Of a stretch of 64,000 nucleotides of DNA, positions 32,671-43,765 are shown piece after piece (positions within the stretch are counted from its first letter, which is position 1; each line of letters begins with the position of its first letter). Location of the stretch: the NCBI GenBank assembly GCA_022225965.2, contig JAKJXP020000003.1:372001-436000 (forward strand), in the 5' to 3' direction. A model generated the notes under the pieces. It was not told where the DNA came from, did no database searches, and worked only from the letters and a program-made list of their open reading frames with translations. This DNA comes from Diatrype stigma. Lineage: Eukaryota > Ascomycota > Sordariomycetes > Xylariales > Diatrypaceae. A program made the translations under genes and the position numbers.

Positions 32671-34401
32671 CTGCAACTGAAATGTGAACTTATATTGACA
32701 TGATAGAATTATAGACTTCTGTTCCAACGAATGGTCAAGGGTGGGGTGAGCGTCAAAGGGATTTGCGAGGTTGCCAGCGATCTCTAGCAACGAGTGACAC
32801 GGGTACAACCTTGCCCGGTGAGGAGGATCAACATGTCTAACTCTTAGTTGTAAACCAACATGTAGTTTCGCGGGTAGGGAGAAACTAGAGGCGGGCAGAC
32901 GCGGGGAAGGGTCACTTTCCATGTTTTACCTTCTCGGCGCACGGCACGTCGCTTACTGCAGGCTCCTGTCTTGTGATAGTCCTCTTGCCTTGACATAACC
33001 AGCAGAGGACCACACTCTCTGCGGTAATTATGACTCTATTTTGGTAACATCTGTTGAGTTGGGGGTTTTGGCTGTGTAAATCCTGACAATCTGGGAGGTT
33101 GAGCGACTAGCAGAACGTAGTATCTACCAAGGTAATATACCGTTAGGTACCCCTGAAAAATCACTATATTAGTGGATTGATTATACGGCCGTCCATTAAG
33201 AACCAGCAAGGTGCATATGGGTACTATCTTGCAGATAATGGCAACGAATAAGGACTATGCCGTCGTGTTGCAGACATTTTATTTCAATATTTGACACCTA
33301 AAACCCCACCAGCTATATGCAATACTCCAACGAATGTCTTCACCTGCAACCCCCCTCTTGTTATACCGGCGTCCTCGGAGGATGAAGTGGCTTGATTGGT
33401 GGAACCAAAGTGGCCACAAACAGTACCTATTGTAATATTGGTGACGGCGTTGCATTGTCTCATCCCCTTTCGGCCCCAACTAGCGGGAATCAGCCGCTTT
33501 GGATTAGGATATCAAATGCGAGAATCAAGGCCGGAAAGGAACTTGCAACACAGCGCTATGAAGTTTTATTCACCAATGGCGGTGGAAGTGTTCATAATTA
33601 CGATGCCTATCTTATATTTGTAGCCGTGGGGTTACCCTCCAAACCTCTTATGTGGGACAGATAGGGGCTACATATCACATGCCATACTTATGCCCCTACT
33701 CGCAAGTAAGACTATGGGCAGTTCCCATAGAAGTGTCTGTGATAGAAAACCGCTCTTGTTGGTGGATAATGCACCGGACTATGTACTCGCAAGGGCGCGG
33801 AGAATCAAAAGGCGGGGGTGCGCTATAGAGGCCCACGGGCCGGCCCCTATATGCGCTAGTAAGGGGGTTTACGGCTATATAAGGAGCCCCTCCACCCCCA
33901 GCTTTCCCCTACAGCTTCCACAGGCTCGAATATTATTCCGGTTCCTACCTCCCCCCTACCTAGCAGCTGGTATGTCACTGCGGGCACGAAAGTACATGAT
34001 ATTCCAGGAGCGCATCATGGCATGGAGCATGATCTCTTCGCCTCGCAGAAGTGTAATACTTGCTACGCTGAAGTTCCAGCAATTGGAGCAATAGGTATAA
34101 TGTAAAAAGCCAGCCATCGCTAGTGCTTGGGCTGAGAAAGGCAGAATGGGTCTTCATCAATAGTATCTGCCTTCCAGAACCGCGATAGCTTGGCATTGTA
34201 GCCTATTGCGGAATATGTGCCGCCAGCAGCAAGCATGGGATTGGATTGTTATACGAAGTTTAAGAGCGGAAAACACACGAAGCTCAAGTAAAGGAGTTGG
34301 GATTGTTGATTTGCTAGTCTAATGGTCGTAGCAAAGAAGTACATGGTTATATTAGTCAATCACCGACCAGTCGAGTGCGGTGCTCATGGGCATGGTGCAT
34401 A
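32671..34401. other. Intergenic, one promoter-like site, no firm gene
   Basis: Two chance-like frames at 33392-33664 and 33690-34094. A GGCTATATAAGG TATA-type box at 33871-33882 precedes a pyrimidine-rich stretch. It is followed by a short frame (33973-34102) coding a CNTCYAEVPAIGAIG-like peptide with a CxxC. This could be the end of a small or broken gene; I cannot identify it. Confidence 0.35.
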
Positions 34402-35560
34402 TTACTTCCACCAGGGATCCTCCAGAACCTCAGTGATGGTTGGCCTCTTTGCAGGGTCGAGGTTCAATATCCTGGACAAGAATCTCTTGGTATCGGGGTC
34501 GAGGAGAGGGAACCTATGTTCATCCCACTCCTGGAAACGGCCGAGCTCATTTTCGCCGACAGAGTTCTGGTAATCCTCCTCCCAGATACGGATCATGACC
34601 TTGGCCTTTTCTCCGCCAACCTTTCTCAGGAGTCCCTCTGGCGGCGGCCCGAAATAGTGGAATAGGCAGCTCAGAACATAGCGTGAAGGGGATATTCCGT
34701 CTTCCTTCAGACCCTTGAAGCTTGGGTGCGTCGTCCGGGCTCCCGTCACGGTGAAGAGGCACTATCAAGATCCAATAAGTACGCATATCCTCAGGTAAAT
34801 GCAGTTCGGTGGCAACTTACTACAAGCCCGAAGGAAAACACATCCGAATGATAACCCCAGCCCCCATATACTTGGCCTTCTGGAGAACGCCACTCGGGGG
34901 TCCCATAGGGGCCGGGCCAAGGTTCTCGCCCTCCCGTCATCGGCGAAGCATAGTCCATATCACTCAGGGCTACTCGATCTATGCGCATTTCTTCCTTGTC
35001 CTCGTGGCGGCTCCAATCGAGCATAACAACATCTGGCTTCACATCTAGATGGCAAGACAATCAGTACCATGTAAGAAAAATGTGGTTGCTGCAGCTAACC
35101 GAAATGTATCCAGTGGTTGTCGTGCAGTATCTTTATAGCCTTGGCGGCTTGCTGTAAGATAAGCTTTCTGACTTCCATTGTAACAGAAGGGTTGCTTTCG
35201 ATGAATTCCTCGAGATTGGTCTTGTAGTGCTCGTAAATGAGTGTAAGGTCTGTGGAATTGTCATCAACATGTGTCCGGAGGATCTTGTGGCTCCCCAATT
35301 CCTTCTTCAGATCTTCTGATGCGCGAAAGGGGCAAATATGGACGGGTTTTGCAACGAAAAGTTGGTCGTTGGATCTAGCGTTGATGCGCCTTCGTCAGTC
35401 CTCACCTGCCAAGTGGGAGTTTTGGGGCAAGATTGGGAATTGGGTATTACACCTACTTGACAAGGTAGATGTCATAACAACTTGGCCTGTCTGGGTCGGA
35501 ATGAAGCAATCTCTGCTTCGTATATATGCGGCCAGAGCGGCCGGCAAAGGGGAAAGACAT
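34402..35560 (-). CDS. Atypical fungal protein kinase with altered active-site motifs
   Basis: Four exons on the minus strand: 35457-35560, 35100-35389, 34821-35044 and 34402-34761. The introns have GT..AG ends and the joined frame is open (325 residues; the frame could start at 35689 for 368). Kinase landmarks are the VAK lysine (K49), HFD for HRD (D132), K134, WRSPE for APE (183-187), D199 of helix F, and a C-lobe ending DPAKRPTITEVLEDPWW. The Mg-binding Asn after HRDxKPx is Val (V137), and DFG reads DMD (160-162). A fungal family with HWIHxDVKPDN and LSDx is known to me, so the DMD is family-like, but Asn loss is unusual. It may be a weak kinase or pseudokinase. The glycine loop is poorly formed. 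Confidence 0.8.
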
Positions 35561-37024
35561 GGTGCTATAACGCCTAAAGCGGCCTGCGGAATTTCGAAAC
35601 ATATTGCGAAACAGTGGAAGGCGGCAACAGTTAGAAACTCCTGGGAGGTAAGAGGTACTGTTGGTGGGAAGGGGTCGTGCCGCTGTCATAGGACAAAGTA
35701 ACTGGGCTTCGTGGACTGTGACTTGACTTGCACTGGCAGCCGTGTCTGTCCGGTCGTTTGTTCATCACAGATGGCAAATATTCGAGACTGCTGATTTCAT
35801 TGGTGTGCAATTACACTGGAGGTTGGAACATAATCCGATGTTTGTTGTGCCAAGATAACGGATGGAGTATTGGGGTGCTGGTATATTTGGACCCATGCAG
35901 CTGCCATGTACGAAGTAGGTAAGTAGGTTTTAATGATGGGACCGCACGGGTCTTCCCCGGATTATATCCTTGTGCCAAAGCCGGGGAACGGTGCACAGGT
36001 GGTAGGTACATACCTCACTACATATGTACCCTGAGGTTATCGATAAGGGGCAGGCCTTAGGGGGCTAGGGGCTTGCCGTATTCAGAGGTTCAGCTGGGAA
36101 TCCGTCTTAATCATAGATTCATCGTAATCTCCTTCCAGTCGAATAGTATTTAACGGCCGGTTTACTCTATTTAGAACAGTCCCCATGAGTAAAGGTCTAA
36201 TTACTTCCGTTCTATTAAGGCCCGGATCAAAAGGCCCGTATGGTTCTATAAAACCATATATTGGAATAGTTAGCAAGAGGTGAACGATAATTGGTTCGTG
36301 TTGAGAAAGTTGTGCTTGTTAGGATCAAGTGAGACCTGCCAAAGTGTTACAGTTCACTAGGCTGAGGTTGTTGGTGCGGCTCAAAATGGTCACCCTATCT
36401 CAGGTGTCATTTGTTGGATGCTTCTGTACTCCCATCAAAGCATCATGACAGGCCCAGGCTATGGTGACCTACCTAATTTAGCAAAGCGGCCTTGTATGGT
36501 TGGCTCACTTGTTCTAGGTTCCCGTTAATGTGCGGGGCGAAGTGAGATCGTGCCACGCTAGATGGACTCCCACAAAATCGAGAATAGATTATAGGAGTGA
36601 TATCTTCGATGTGATATTGACTACGGTAACCACCAGTAGCATGGATATAGCCAACAGCTCTCATGGAACTACAACCTCTGTACTACACGAATGATAACTG
36701 AAGTAATCACCCGCAAGCTTTCAGCCATTTGCCGTTGCGGGTTTCAACACAAGTTTCAATGCGTAGGGGTTGTGGGATAATGCGGCGAGAGAAATCACGA
36801 GAGCGAGTGTTCATGGGGCTAAAGAGTGTATTGAGTTAGAACCCCTATATATGATCCATTACCCTTGTGTATTCTTTTACCAAACAAACAAACAAAGAAA
36901 CAAGCGACTAACCGACCAACGAATCAACCAACCAAACTAACTAACTAAGTAAGAAAAAGAAAGAAGAAAAAATAAAGAAAGGAAATCAAAAGGGAAAAGA
37001 AACAAACAAACAGAACATCAAGGT

Positions 37025-37075
37025 TTTTTTTTTTTTTTTTTTTTCTTTTTTTTTGTCCCCCCCCCCCCCCCCCCC
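37025..37075. repeat. Adjacent homopolymers: T20, T9 and C19
   Basis: T at 37025-37044, C at 37045, T at 37046-37054, GT, then C at 37057-37075. An A-rich AAACAAACAAAC/AAGAAA region lies upstream. Exact run lengths may be sequencing-limited. Confidence 0.85.
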
Positions 37076-37131
37076 AACCCTTCTTCTCCTCGAAGTGAAC
37101 GTTGTACTCTTGCCTTTACTTATTTAAGAGT

Positions 37132-37341
37132 CTAATTATTTATCTCCCCCGCCTTCCGTATGAACTTGCTCAGACTCATCTGCCCAACGTCCCCCTGAGG
37201 CGTGAGCTCTAGCCCTAGCTGCTCTACTTGAAATGTGCTTTTGAGCGCCGACTTCGGCTTGTGACCCAGGAACGCCTCGTACTTGGAGATACCGTCCTCA
37301 CTGGAGTTCGAACCTCGTGAATGATTTCTTGCTAATGACAA
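37132..37341 (-). other. Possible 3' coding fragment, unidentified
   Basis: A 69-codon minus-strand frame with protein-like make-up (SKYEAFLGHKPKSALKSTF, then a FIRKAG end and stop). There is no convincing upstream exon. I do not recognise it; it could be a gene remnant or chance. Confidence 0.2.
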
Positions 37342-37862
37342 ATTACCGGCTCCCGGCGTTGAAGCCTGATCTTATTGAGTATAGGCGCCTGTAAGGCACC
37401 TTGTGTTCCTACCTTCTATATTCCTCTTATAAGGGGTGTTGGTTGGCCTTGAGCCAGCACCTGCAAGCCGGCTTGGCGCCTGTATACATTTATGTAGGTA
37501 CCTACCCCTATAAGCCGGATAAGCTATAGCGGCGGAAGGAACCTTATCGGTGGGGGCTAGCTACAATTTATCTTATCATCTGCAACATGGATTCGACAAT
37601 TAACACTGGAAGCTAGGGATTAGGTACCCAGTACGGCCCTGACCGCCTTCTCAAAACATGCGCTACTAGTCTTATCAAGCGGCAGAAAATTCAAAAAATT
37701 TCTTATCGCTGCTACCAATGCAGACCAGCAGCAATTGGAAGAGAGAAAAAGTTCAGATAGAGACAGACAGTGGAGGACGTACGCGATTACAACACGTTCA
37801 GCCCAGCACAACCCAGTACAGCACACAGGTACCTGACACAGGTACTAGCCAATCCACCCACA

Positions 37863-39400
37863 ATGCCGCCGAGCAAGCTGAAGGCCGCTCTCGCGAGAGA
37901 AAAGGGCGTCGACTACAATCAGATCAAGCAGAAGAAGAAGTACAAGGAGGCCATCAAGAAGAACAAGCGGAAGGCACCCGAGAAGAACGGCGCGGCAGTT
38001 GCTAAGGGCAAGCAGGAGGATGACGATGAGGATGAGGACGATGAAGAAGACGAGGACTGGGAGGACGAAGACCAAGACTCCGATGATGGTGACAGTGACG
38101 ACGAGGAGGGCGAAGAAGGCCGGCACCTCGATTGGGAGGCGCTAGATGACAGCGACAGCTCCGGCTCCGAGGTAGAGCTCGAGGAGAAGATCGAGCGCAA
38201 ACCGAAGAAGTCGAACCTGAAGGCATCAAAGAGCGCAGTCGTCAAGGCCGAGAGCAGCAGCGCAAAGAAGCAGCAGAAGAAGGGGAAGAAAGACGATGCC
38301 GAGAGTGAAGACGAAGAAGATGAGAACGAGGACGAGGACGAGGAGGACGAAGAAGACATCCCGATGTCCGACCTCGAGGATCTGCCCGAGGAAGACCGCG
38401 AGGACCTCGTGCCGCATACGCGGCTGACGATCAACAACACGTCGGCGCTGCTAGCGTCGCTTAACCGGATCGCGATCACGACGGACGCGTCGGTGCCTTT
38501 CGCAACGCACCAGAGCGTGGCCGCTTCCAAGGCGACCGCGGACGGCATCGAGGACGTGCAGGATGACCTCGGACGGGAGCTGGCGTTCTACGGGCAGAGC
38601 CTGGAGGCGGCGCGGCGGGGGCGGGCGCTGCTCCGGGCCGAGGGCGTGCCCTTCTCGCGTCCGACCGACTACTTCGCCGAGATGGCCAAGGACGACGGCC
38701 ACATGGAGCGCGTCAAGGCCAAGCTGGTCGAGGAGGCCACCGCCAAGAAGGCCTCGGCCGAGGCCCGCAAGCAGCGCGACCTCAAGAAGTTCGGCAAGCA
38801 GGTCCAGGTCGCCAAGCTGCAGGAGCGCCAGAAGGCCAAGCGCGAGACGCTCGAGCAGATCAAGACCCTGAAGAGGAGTGAGTTCTATTGCCCCCCCCCC
38901 TTCCAATAGCCTCTCTAGCCTGACTAATACCAAACCCCCCCATCACAGAACGTCAAGAAAACTCCAACGACGTCGGCACCACCGAAGCCGACCTCTTCGA
39001 CGTCGGCGTGGAGAACGAGCTGAGCGCGCATCACAAGAACCAGAGATCCGCCGGCAACCGCGGCGGCCGTGGTGGTGGCGACTCCAGGCCGCAGCCCAAC
39101 GCGAAGCGCCAGAAGAAGAACGAGAAGTTCGGCTTCGGCGGCAGCAAGCGGCACGCCAAGTCGGGCGATGCGATCAGCACGGGCGACATGAGCGGGTTCA
39201 GCGCGCGGCGCATGAAGAACGGTGATAGCGGTGGCGGTGGTCGTGGTCGTGGCGGTGGTCGCGGTGGTGCTCGCGGCGGGAGTCGTGGTGGGAGCCGTGG
39301 CGGCTTCAGCAGTGGCGGCAGGGGCGGCGGCGGTGGTAGCCGTGGAGGGTCGGCGAGGCTGGGCAAGAGCCGGCGGAACGCTGGTGGCCCTGGGCGGTGA
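37863..39400 (+). CDS. ebp2: rRNA-processing protein Ebp2, 60S ribosome biogenesis
   Basis: Nucleolar factor needed for 27S pre-rRNA processing and early 60S assembly. Two exons, 37863-38877 and 38949-39400, joined across a 71-nt intron (AGGA|GTGAGT .. CACAG|AACG), give 488 residues. The N-terminus is basic (MPPSKLKAALAREKG). Long acidic Asp/Glu/Ser tracts follow (about 50-205), then the conserved Ebp2 domain (about 210-410). That domain holds TSALLASLNRI, ELAFYGQSLEAAR, FSRPTDYFAEMAKDDGHM and a coiled K/E/R-rich part. FGFGGSKRHAKSGD then precedes a C-terminal RGG/GGSRGG tail (about 435-488). The glycine-arginine tail resembles RNA-binding GAR domains and is longer than I expect for yeast Ebp2. 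The gene converges on SPB1, another 60S factor. The start at MPPSK fits the family; the frame extends 31 codons further up. Confidence 0.93.
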
Positions 39401-39974
39401 GCATTGCAGGGCTCAGTTGGTCAATAACCGGTCAAATTCTTTTCGTTGAGGGGTGGATGGTGGGGATTAGTGGTGGCAAGAGGAAGGAGTCGTGTGCACG
39501 CGCGTGTATAAAGTGAGATGAATAGTGGTGGTGGCCTATCCTTCCCATGGCTGCTGCTGCCATCCATAGGTATATGGGACGCGTGAAAGACGGGTAAGAC
39601 AAGACAACCCATATTGAGGGAAGAGGAAAAGAAAAAGGGCTGGCTACCTAGCTCAGCTAGCCAGGGCGGCGTAGATACCAATAATGCAACAAGCTTCATC
39701 ATTCTCACATAACTAGCAAAACTGCCCTACTTCATCGTGTCAAGAGAAAGCAAAGTAACCCGAGCTGCGTCCACAGGATCCTATTGCTAGGTATTTATTT
39801 ACCAAGAAAGGTCTCCCTTCATATTTGTACGTGTATAAATATATATACAATGCATCATTTTTATTATTTTTATTAGTACGTATGTAGTACCAAGCTTGCG
39901 ATGATAAACCTGCCAGCCCTGTCCATCCATCCGCATCTGACAGGTACTCCCGCTCACATCCAACCAACCATCAA
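39401..39974. other. Shared 3' region of ebp2 and spb1
   Basis: 574 bp between two stops facing each other. T-rich/A-rich words near 39835-39880 (ATATATAC, TTTTTATTATTTTTATTA) may serve as 3'-end signals. No gene. Confidence 0.5.
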
Positions 39975-42882
39975 CTACTTCCTCTTCGCGATCCGCTTCT
40001 GCGCCCTAAGCTCTTTCTTCATGCGGGCATCGACGATCTTGTAGCGACCCTTGACGCCCTTGGGCCGGCCCTTGACGCCGCGGTTGATGCCGCGAGCGAC
40101 GACGAGGCGGGGCTGGGGCCGCTGCTGCTTCTTGGCGGCGGCGCGGGTGGCACGCCCCATCAAGCGCTGGATTGAGTCGGCCTTCTCCTTCTCCGTCATG
40201 GCCTCGTCGGCCGCCAACAGGTCCGACTTCTTCTTGAGCTTCTCGAGCCGCTGGGCCGTGTGGAACTTCTTGCGCGCCTTGGCCTCGCGCACCTTCTTGA
40301 TGGGCCGCGCATTCAGCGCCCGCAGCTTTTCCTTAATCGCCGCCGCTGCTGCTTTGGTGATCGGCTTCTGCGGCCGGTCGTGCCGCGACTCGTCGTCCAG
40401 GAACCACTCCGGGATACCGTCCCGGTCCTTGAACGCGTGCTTGTTGAACCCTTCGTCCATCATGTCGTACTTGGTCTTCTCTCCCGTGGCGAGCTGGTGT
40501 GCCAGGGTCATGGCCTCCGCCGTTATGATGTCGATGTCTGTAATTTTGTTCAAGTCAGCGTTGCGAGCAACGTATAAGGCTAGTCAACTGGAGTGTGTTT
40601 CTTACCGTATGTCCCGTCAGGTCTACGTTTGTCTTCGTCTTCCCACATCTCAACATCATCTTGCTTTCGTTTAGCAATCTCAAAGCTCTTGTTCTTATCA
40701 GGTTCGGAATCCGACGACTGTTCCTCAGCGGCGACAGCCTTCTTCTTCTGTTTGGGGGTCTTTTTCTTGGGCTCTTTCGTTGAAGTCGGCTTACTCTCCT
40801 TGGCTCGGGGTGCCTCTTCAACATCTACCATCTCCTCATCGACACCGCCTGCTTCGGGCTCGGGCTCGGGCTCGGGCTCGTCAAGTATTCCAGGTATGTC
40901 TTTGAAGATGTCCTGGCTGAAGAAGTTCTTCGCTCGTTTTGACAGACCTCCGGACTCTGAAGGTTCATTGTCTAGGTCTGTGATGAGACGTTTCGTTGGG
41001 GTCGAATCATCCTCATCCTCATCCGACTCGTCGCTGGAGTCTTCTTCCAATTCACCCTCATCACTCGACTCTTGTTCATCGGCTGATACTCCTTCCCATT
41101 CACCGTCCTCATACTCCTTTCTTGATTTTTTAGCACGATATTTCGCGTCTCTCTCGGATTTGCGCTCCTTGTACTGATCGTAGAAATCATCAAGCTCACG
41201 TTCCAGGTAATCCTCTTCCTCATCGGACTCTTCGCTGTCTGAGTCAGGGGAGGTGCCAATGCCACTATCTTGGTTCCTTCTTTCTGATTCACTGAGCAGG
41301 GCCATCTTGCCTTTCGAAATTTTGCTGACTGCCTCCTTCTTATCGACTGGTTTAAGGGAGAACATAGCATCTTGCCCTATAGGTCCAGCTTGTTCCATAC
41401 CGATGTCCTAAAACTTGGTGTTAGATTACAAGGCTCAGAGCCAAGCAGAATGACGAAACTCACCATGGGCGCAACCATATGCAATTGCATTCGTACGATG
41501 TCCTTTTGCCTCAGCTCATTTTCCCGCCTCCGTTCACGTTTCCTCTTGGCGGAGTCCTTGTCTTTCAAGGCCTGCAACTCTTCTTGGATTTTGAGTTCCT
41601 CGTCCATCGACTCTACCTCAGCGACTTCTTCTGAGACTTCCGAGACTTCGGGCTTTTTGGTGTTCTTCGTTGGCAGACCAAATGCCTCACGGGCCTTCAA
41701 CCTCCATTTCAAAAGCATTTTGAAATCCTTGCGACCTAATACCCTGAGATCCGCACAGCAGGTTCGAATTTCCTCGGTTGTTTCCGGCATTCTGTCCAGG
41801 GCAGCTAGAGCGACGTTACCATTGCGGTCCTGTTTGAAGCTCAGCTTGTTATAAGTAGAGAGGATAGCGATAGGATCCGTCGTGTCGATGAATTCACTAG
41901 CCGGTAGCTCCTTGAACTGAGTGTAGTCTCCCTCCTCGTAGCCGCCTCGTTTCCGCTTCTTGATCTCTGGGTTGAAGACCTTTGCCTCATTATTGGGCGC
42001 CGCCTCGACGGTTTCAGCAAAAACGGTCTTAGGATCCAAGAACCTGGGATCGAGGTGTTTCGGTGCCTTGAACCCTCTTGCCACGACGAATATCTCTGCG
42101 GAGACATTTCTCGACGACGGGGGCTTCGTAGCCTCGACTTTAGTGAACAGCTGGTTGAACACCCAAAGCAGCTTGTTGTACTCTTTCGATCGGAAGACTT
42201 TGGTGACGAAAGTACCGCCTTCGATGAGGAACTCGGTGGCCAGCTTCATGGATTGAAGCGCCAGCTCTGCCTGGTTGAATGAATCCTGAACCCAGGCCGT
42301 ACCGACGTTCGGCGCACCATCGTGAAGAACGGTGTCGGCCTTCCAGGTCTTGAGGTGTTGGCGTATCGTGGCCCGACATTTTTCTGATGCGCGCCTATGG
42401 TTAGTAACCTTTGAGTCTGCAGAGCTTCCCTAGACAGATAATATGGAAAACCCTAGGATTGTAGACACGTACCGGTCGTGATATCGGATTGGAAGGTGAT
42501 CACTTTGGGAATCGGCTTGATAGGGGCTAAGTCGACACCAATGATGAGACTGTTGGCGGGCATTGTTTCGGCAGCTAAGCAAGTCAAAGTCAGCCTCCAT
42601 CTCAACTACTCGGCGTCGCGATCCAGCCAGTGTCCACGAACCAACTTGACACCATGATCCGGGTGCTGCGCAAAGATCCAACAGGACCTTGCTTTTCTCG
42701 AGGAAGCCATATTTCCGGTTGAGTTGGATTAACCTGGGACATAGCGTTAGCAACCAGATGCTCGATACTCGATACGAGAGGGGCCTTTACTTGAATGCAG
42801 CTCGCGCACGGTAGCCCTTCTCCTTGGCCAATTTATACCACTTGTCCAAACGACCCTTGGCGTGCTTCTTCTGCAGAGCCAT
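39975..42882 (-). CDS. spb1: 27S pre-rRNA 2'-O-methyltransferase Spb1
   Basis: Nucleolar enzyme that methylates G2922 in the 25S rRNA A-loop and is needed for 60S maturation. Six exons on the minus strand: 42791-42882, 42642-42733, 42473-42574, 41464-42383, 40606-41407 and 39975-40537. They give an open frame of 856 residues (yeast Spb1 is about 840). The FtsJ/RrmJ domain (about 20-205) has the SAM motif DLCAAPGSW (50-58) and the K-D-K-E set K31, D117 (HDGAPNVG), K157 and E192. After it come the Spb1 middle region, acidic tracts and the Spb1_C domain, with a basic tail ending KRIAKRK. The start [20 protein letters not shown] is a family hallmark. It converges on ebp2 and is divergent from cdt2. 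Confidence 0.95.
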
Positions 42883-43765
42883 AGTGAATGCCGGGTGGTG
42901 TAATCTTGGTGTTCAGGACAGGCGGCGGTCCCTCCTGCGATATGGTTGGCGGGTTCACGGACACGGAACTCGAAGTGCTCTTCCAGGGCGGCTTTCAAGG
43001 TGCTGGCTCAGAAAAAAATGGCCGAATGGTTGCGATAAGATAAACTAATAAAGATAAGATGGCGGATGCAGTTTTTGGTTCTTGGCTGCCAAGGGCCGCC
43101 CCGATAGCCCGACTGCCCCACGTCCGCTAAAAACATACAATGTACATACAGCACCCTAGCCTCAACTGGGTTACCTAACCGTGAACCCCTGGACTGCCCT
43201 GAGGCTGGACTGCAAGTTGCAACAAGACGCAAGACCCCTGCACAATGGGCCAATGGCTGACCCACTAGGCGCCATTGCTTAAGTGGTTGCACCAGCAGGT
43301 TGGCGTCGAGGCGTAGGCCTAGTCGCGTTGAACGGAGCCCATACACCCATAACCGCGCTTTTTCGCGGCAGCTTGGGCGTGTCCACCATTCAAATGTCCC
43401 GGGGCAACCAGCTCCAGCTCCAGCTCCAGCTTTATTGCCAGCTCCAATGCCATTGACATTGACATTGCCATTGCCATTGTCATTGTTAGTCCCCGCCATC
43501 TCTCACCACCGCGAATCCGCCTACACAATCTTGGTAGTTGCTGTTGTAGATTGACTTGTCGCGTTCTGCATTGTCCTTCCAGGATTCCAGGATACCAGGA
43601 TACCAGATTCCAGGATTGTTGAACATGCGAATTGGGTTATTATAGGAGCGGTGATCTCAGTGCTTGGTTCCAGAGCTCGAGGTATCGCCAAAGTAGCGAT
43701 TCCCGATACGATAACTTACATTATAGCTTGAGGCTTCGAGCTCATAACTGCTGCTCCTGTTAGAT
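42883..43765. promoter_or_regulatory. Shared upstream region of spb1 (-) and cdt2 (+)
   Basis: 883 bp between divergent starts. Contains CAGCTC repeats (about 43408-43430), CATTGA/CATTGC repeats (43448-43483) and a tandem GGATACCAGGATACCAG motif (43589-43608). Frames here are low-complexity and not called. Confidence 0.5.

Larger units (their letters stand above)
35690..37862. other. Intergenic between the kinase (-) and EBP2 (+)
   Basis: Divergent genes with over 2 kb between them. Contains low-complexity DNA (36884-37078) and one minus-strand frame (37132-37341) listed separately. 36060-36290 is AT-richer with TTAATTACTT-like words and may be an old transposon scrap. Nothing else recognised. 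Confidence 0.45.

Noticed and set aside
1..36000. Secondary-metabolite gene cluster built on the two P450s
   Set aside because: No synthase, transporter or pathway regulator lies nearby, and both P450s are dead and separated by housekeeping genes.
43400..43500. Low-complexity frames upstream of cdt2 as coding
   Set aside because: They come from CAGCTC and CATTGA/CATTGC short repeats and have no family likeness.
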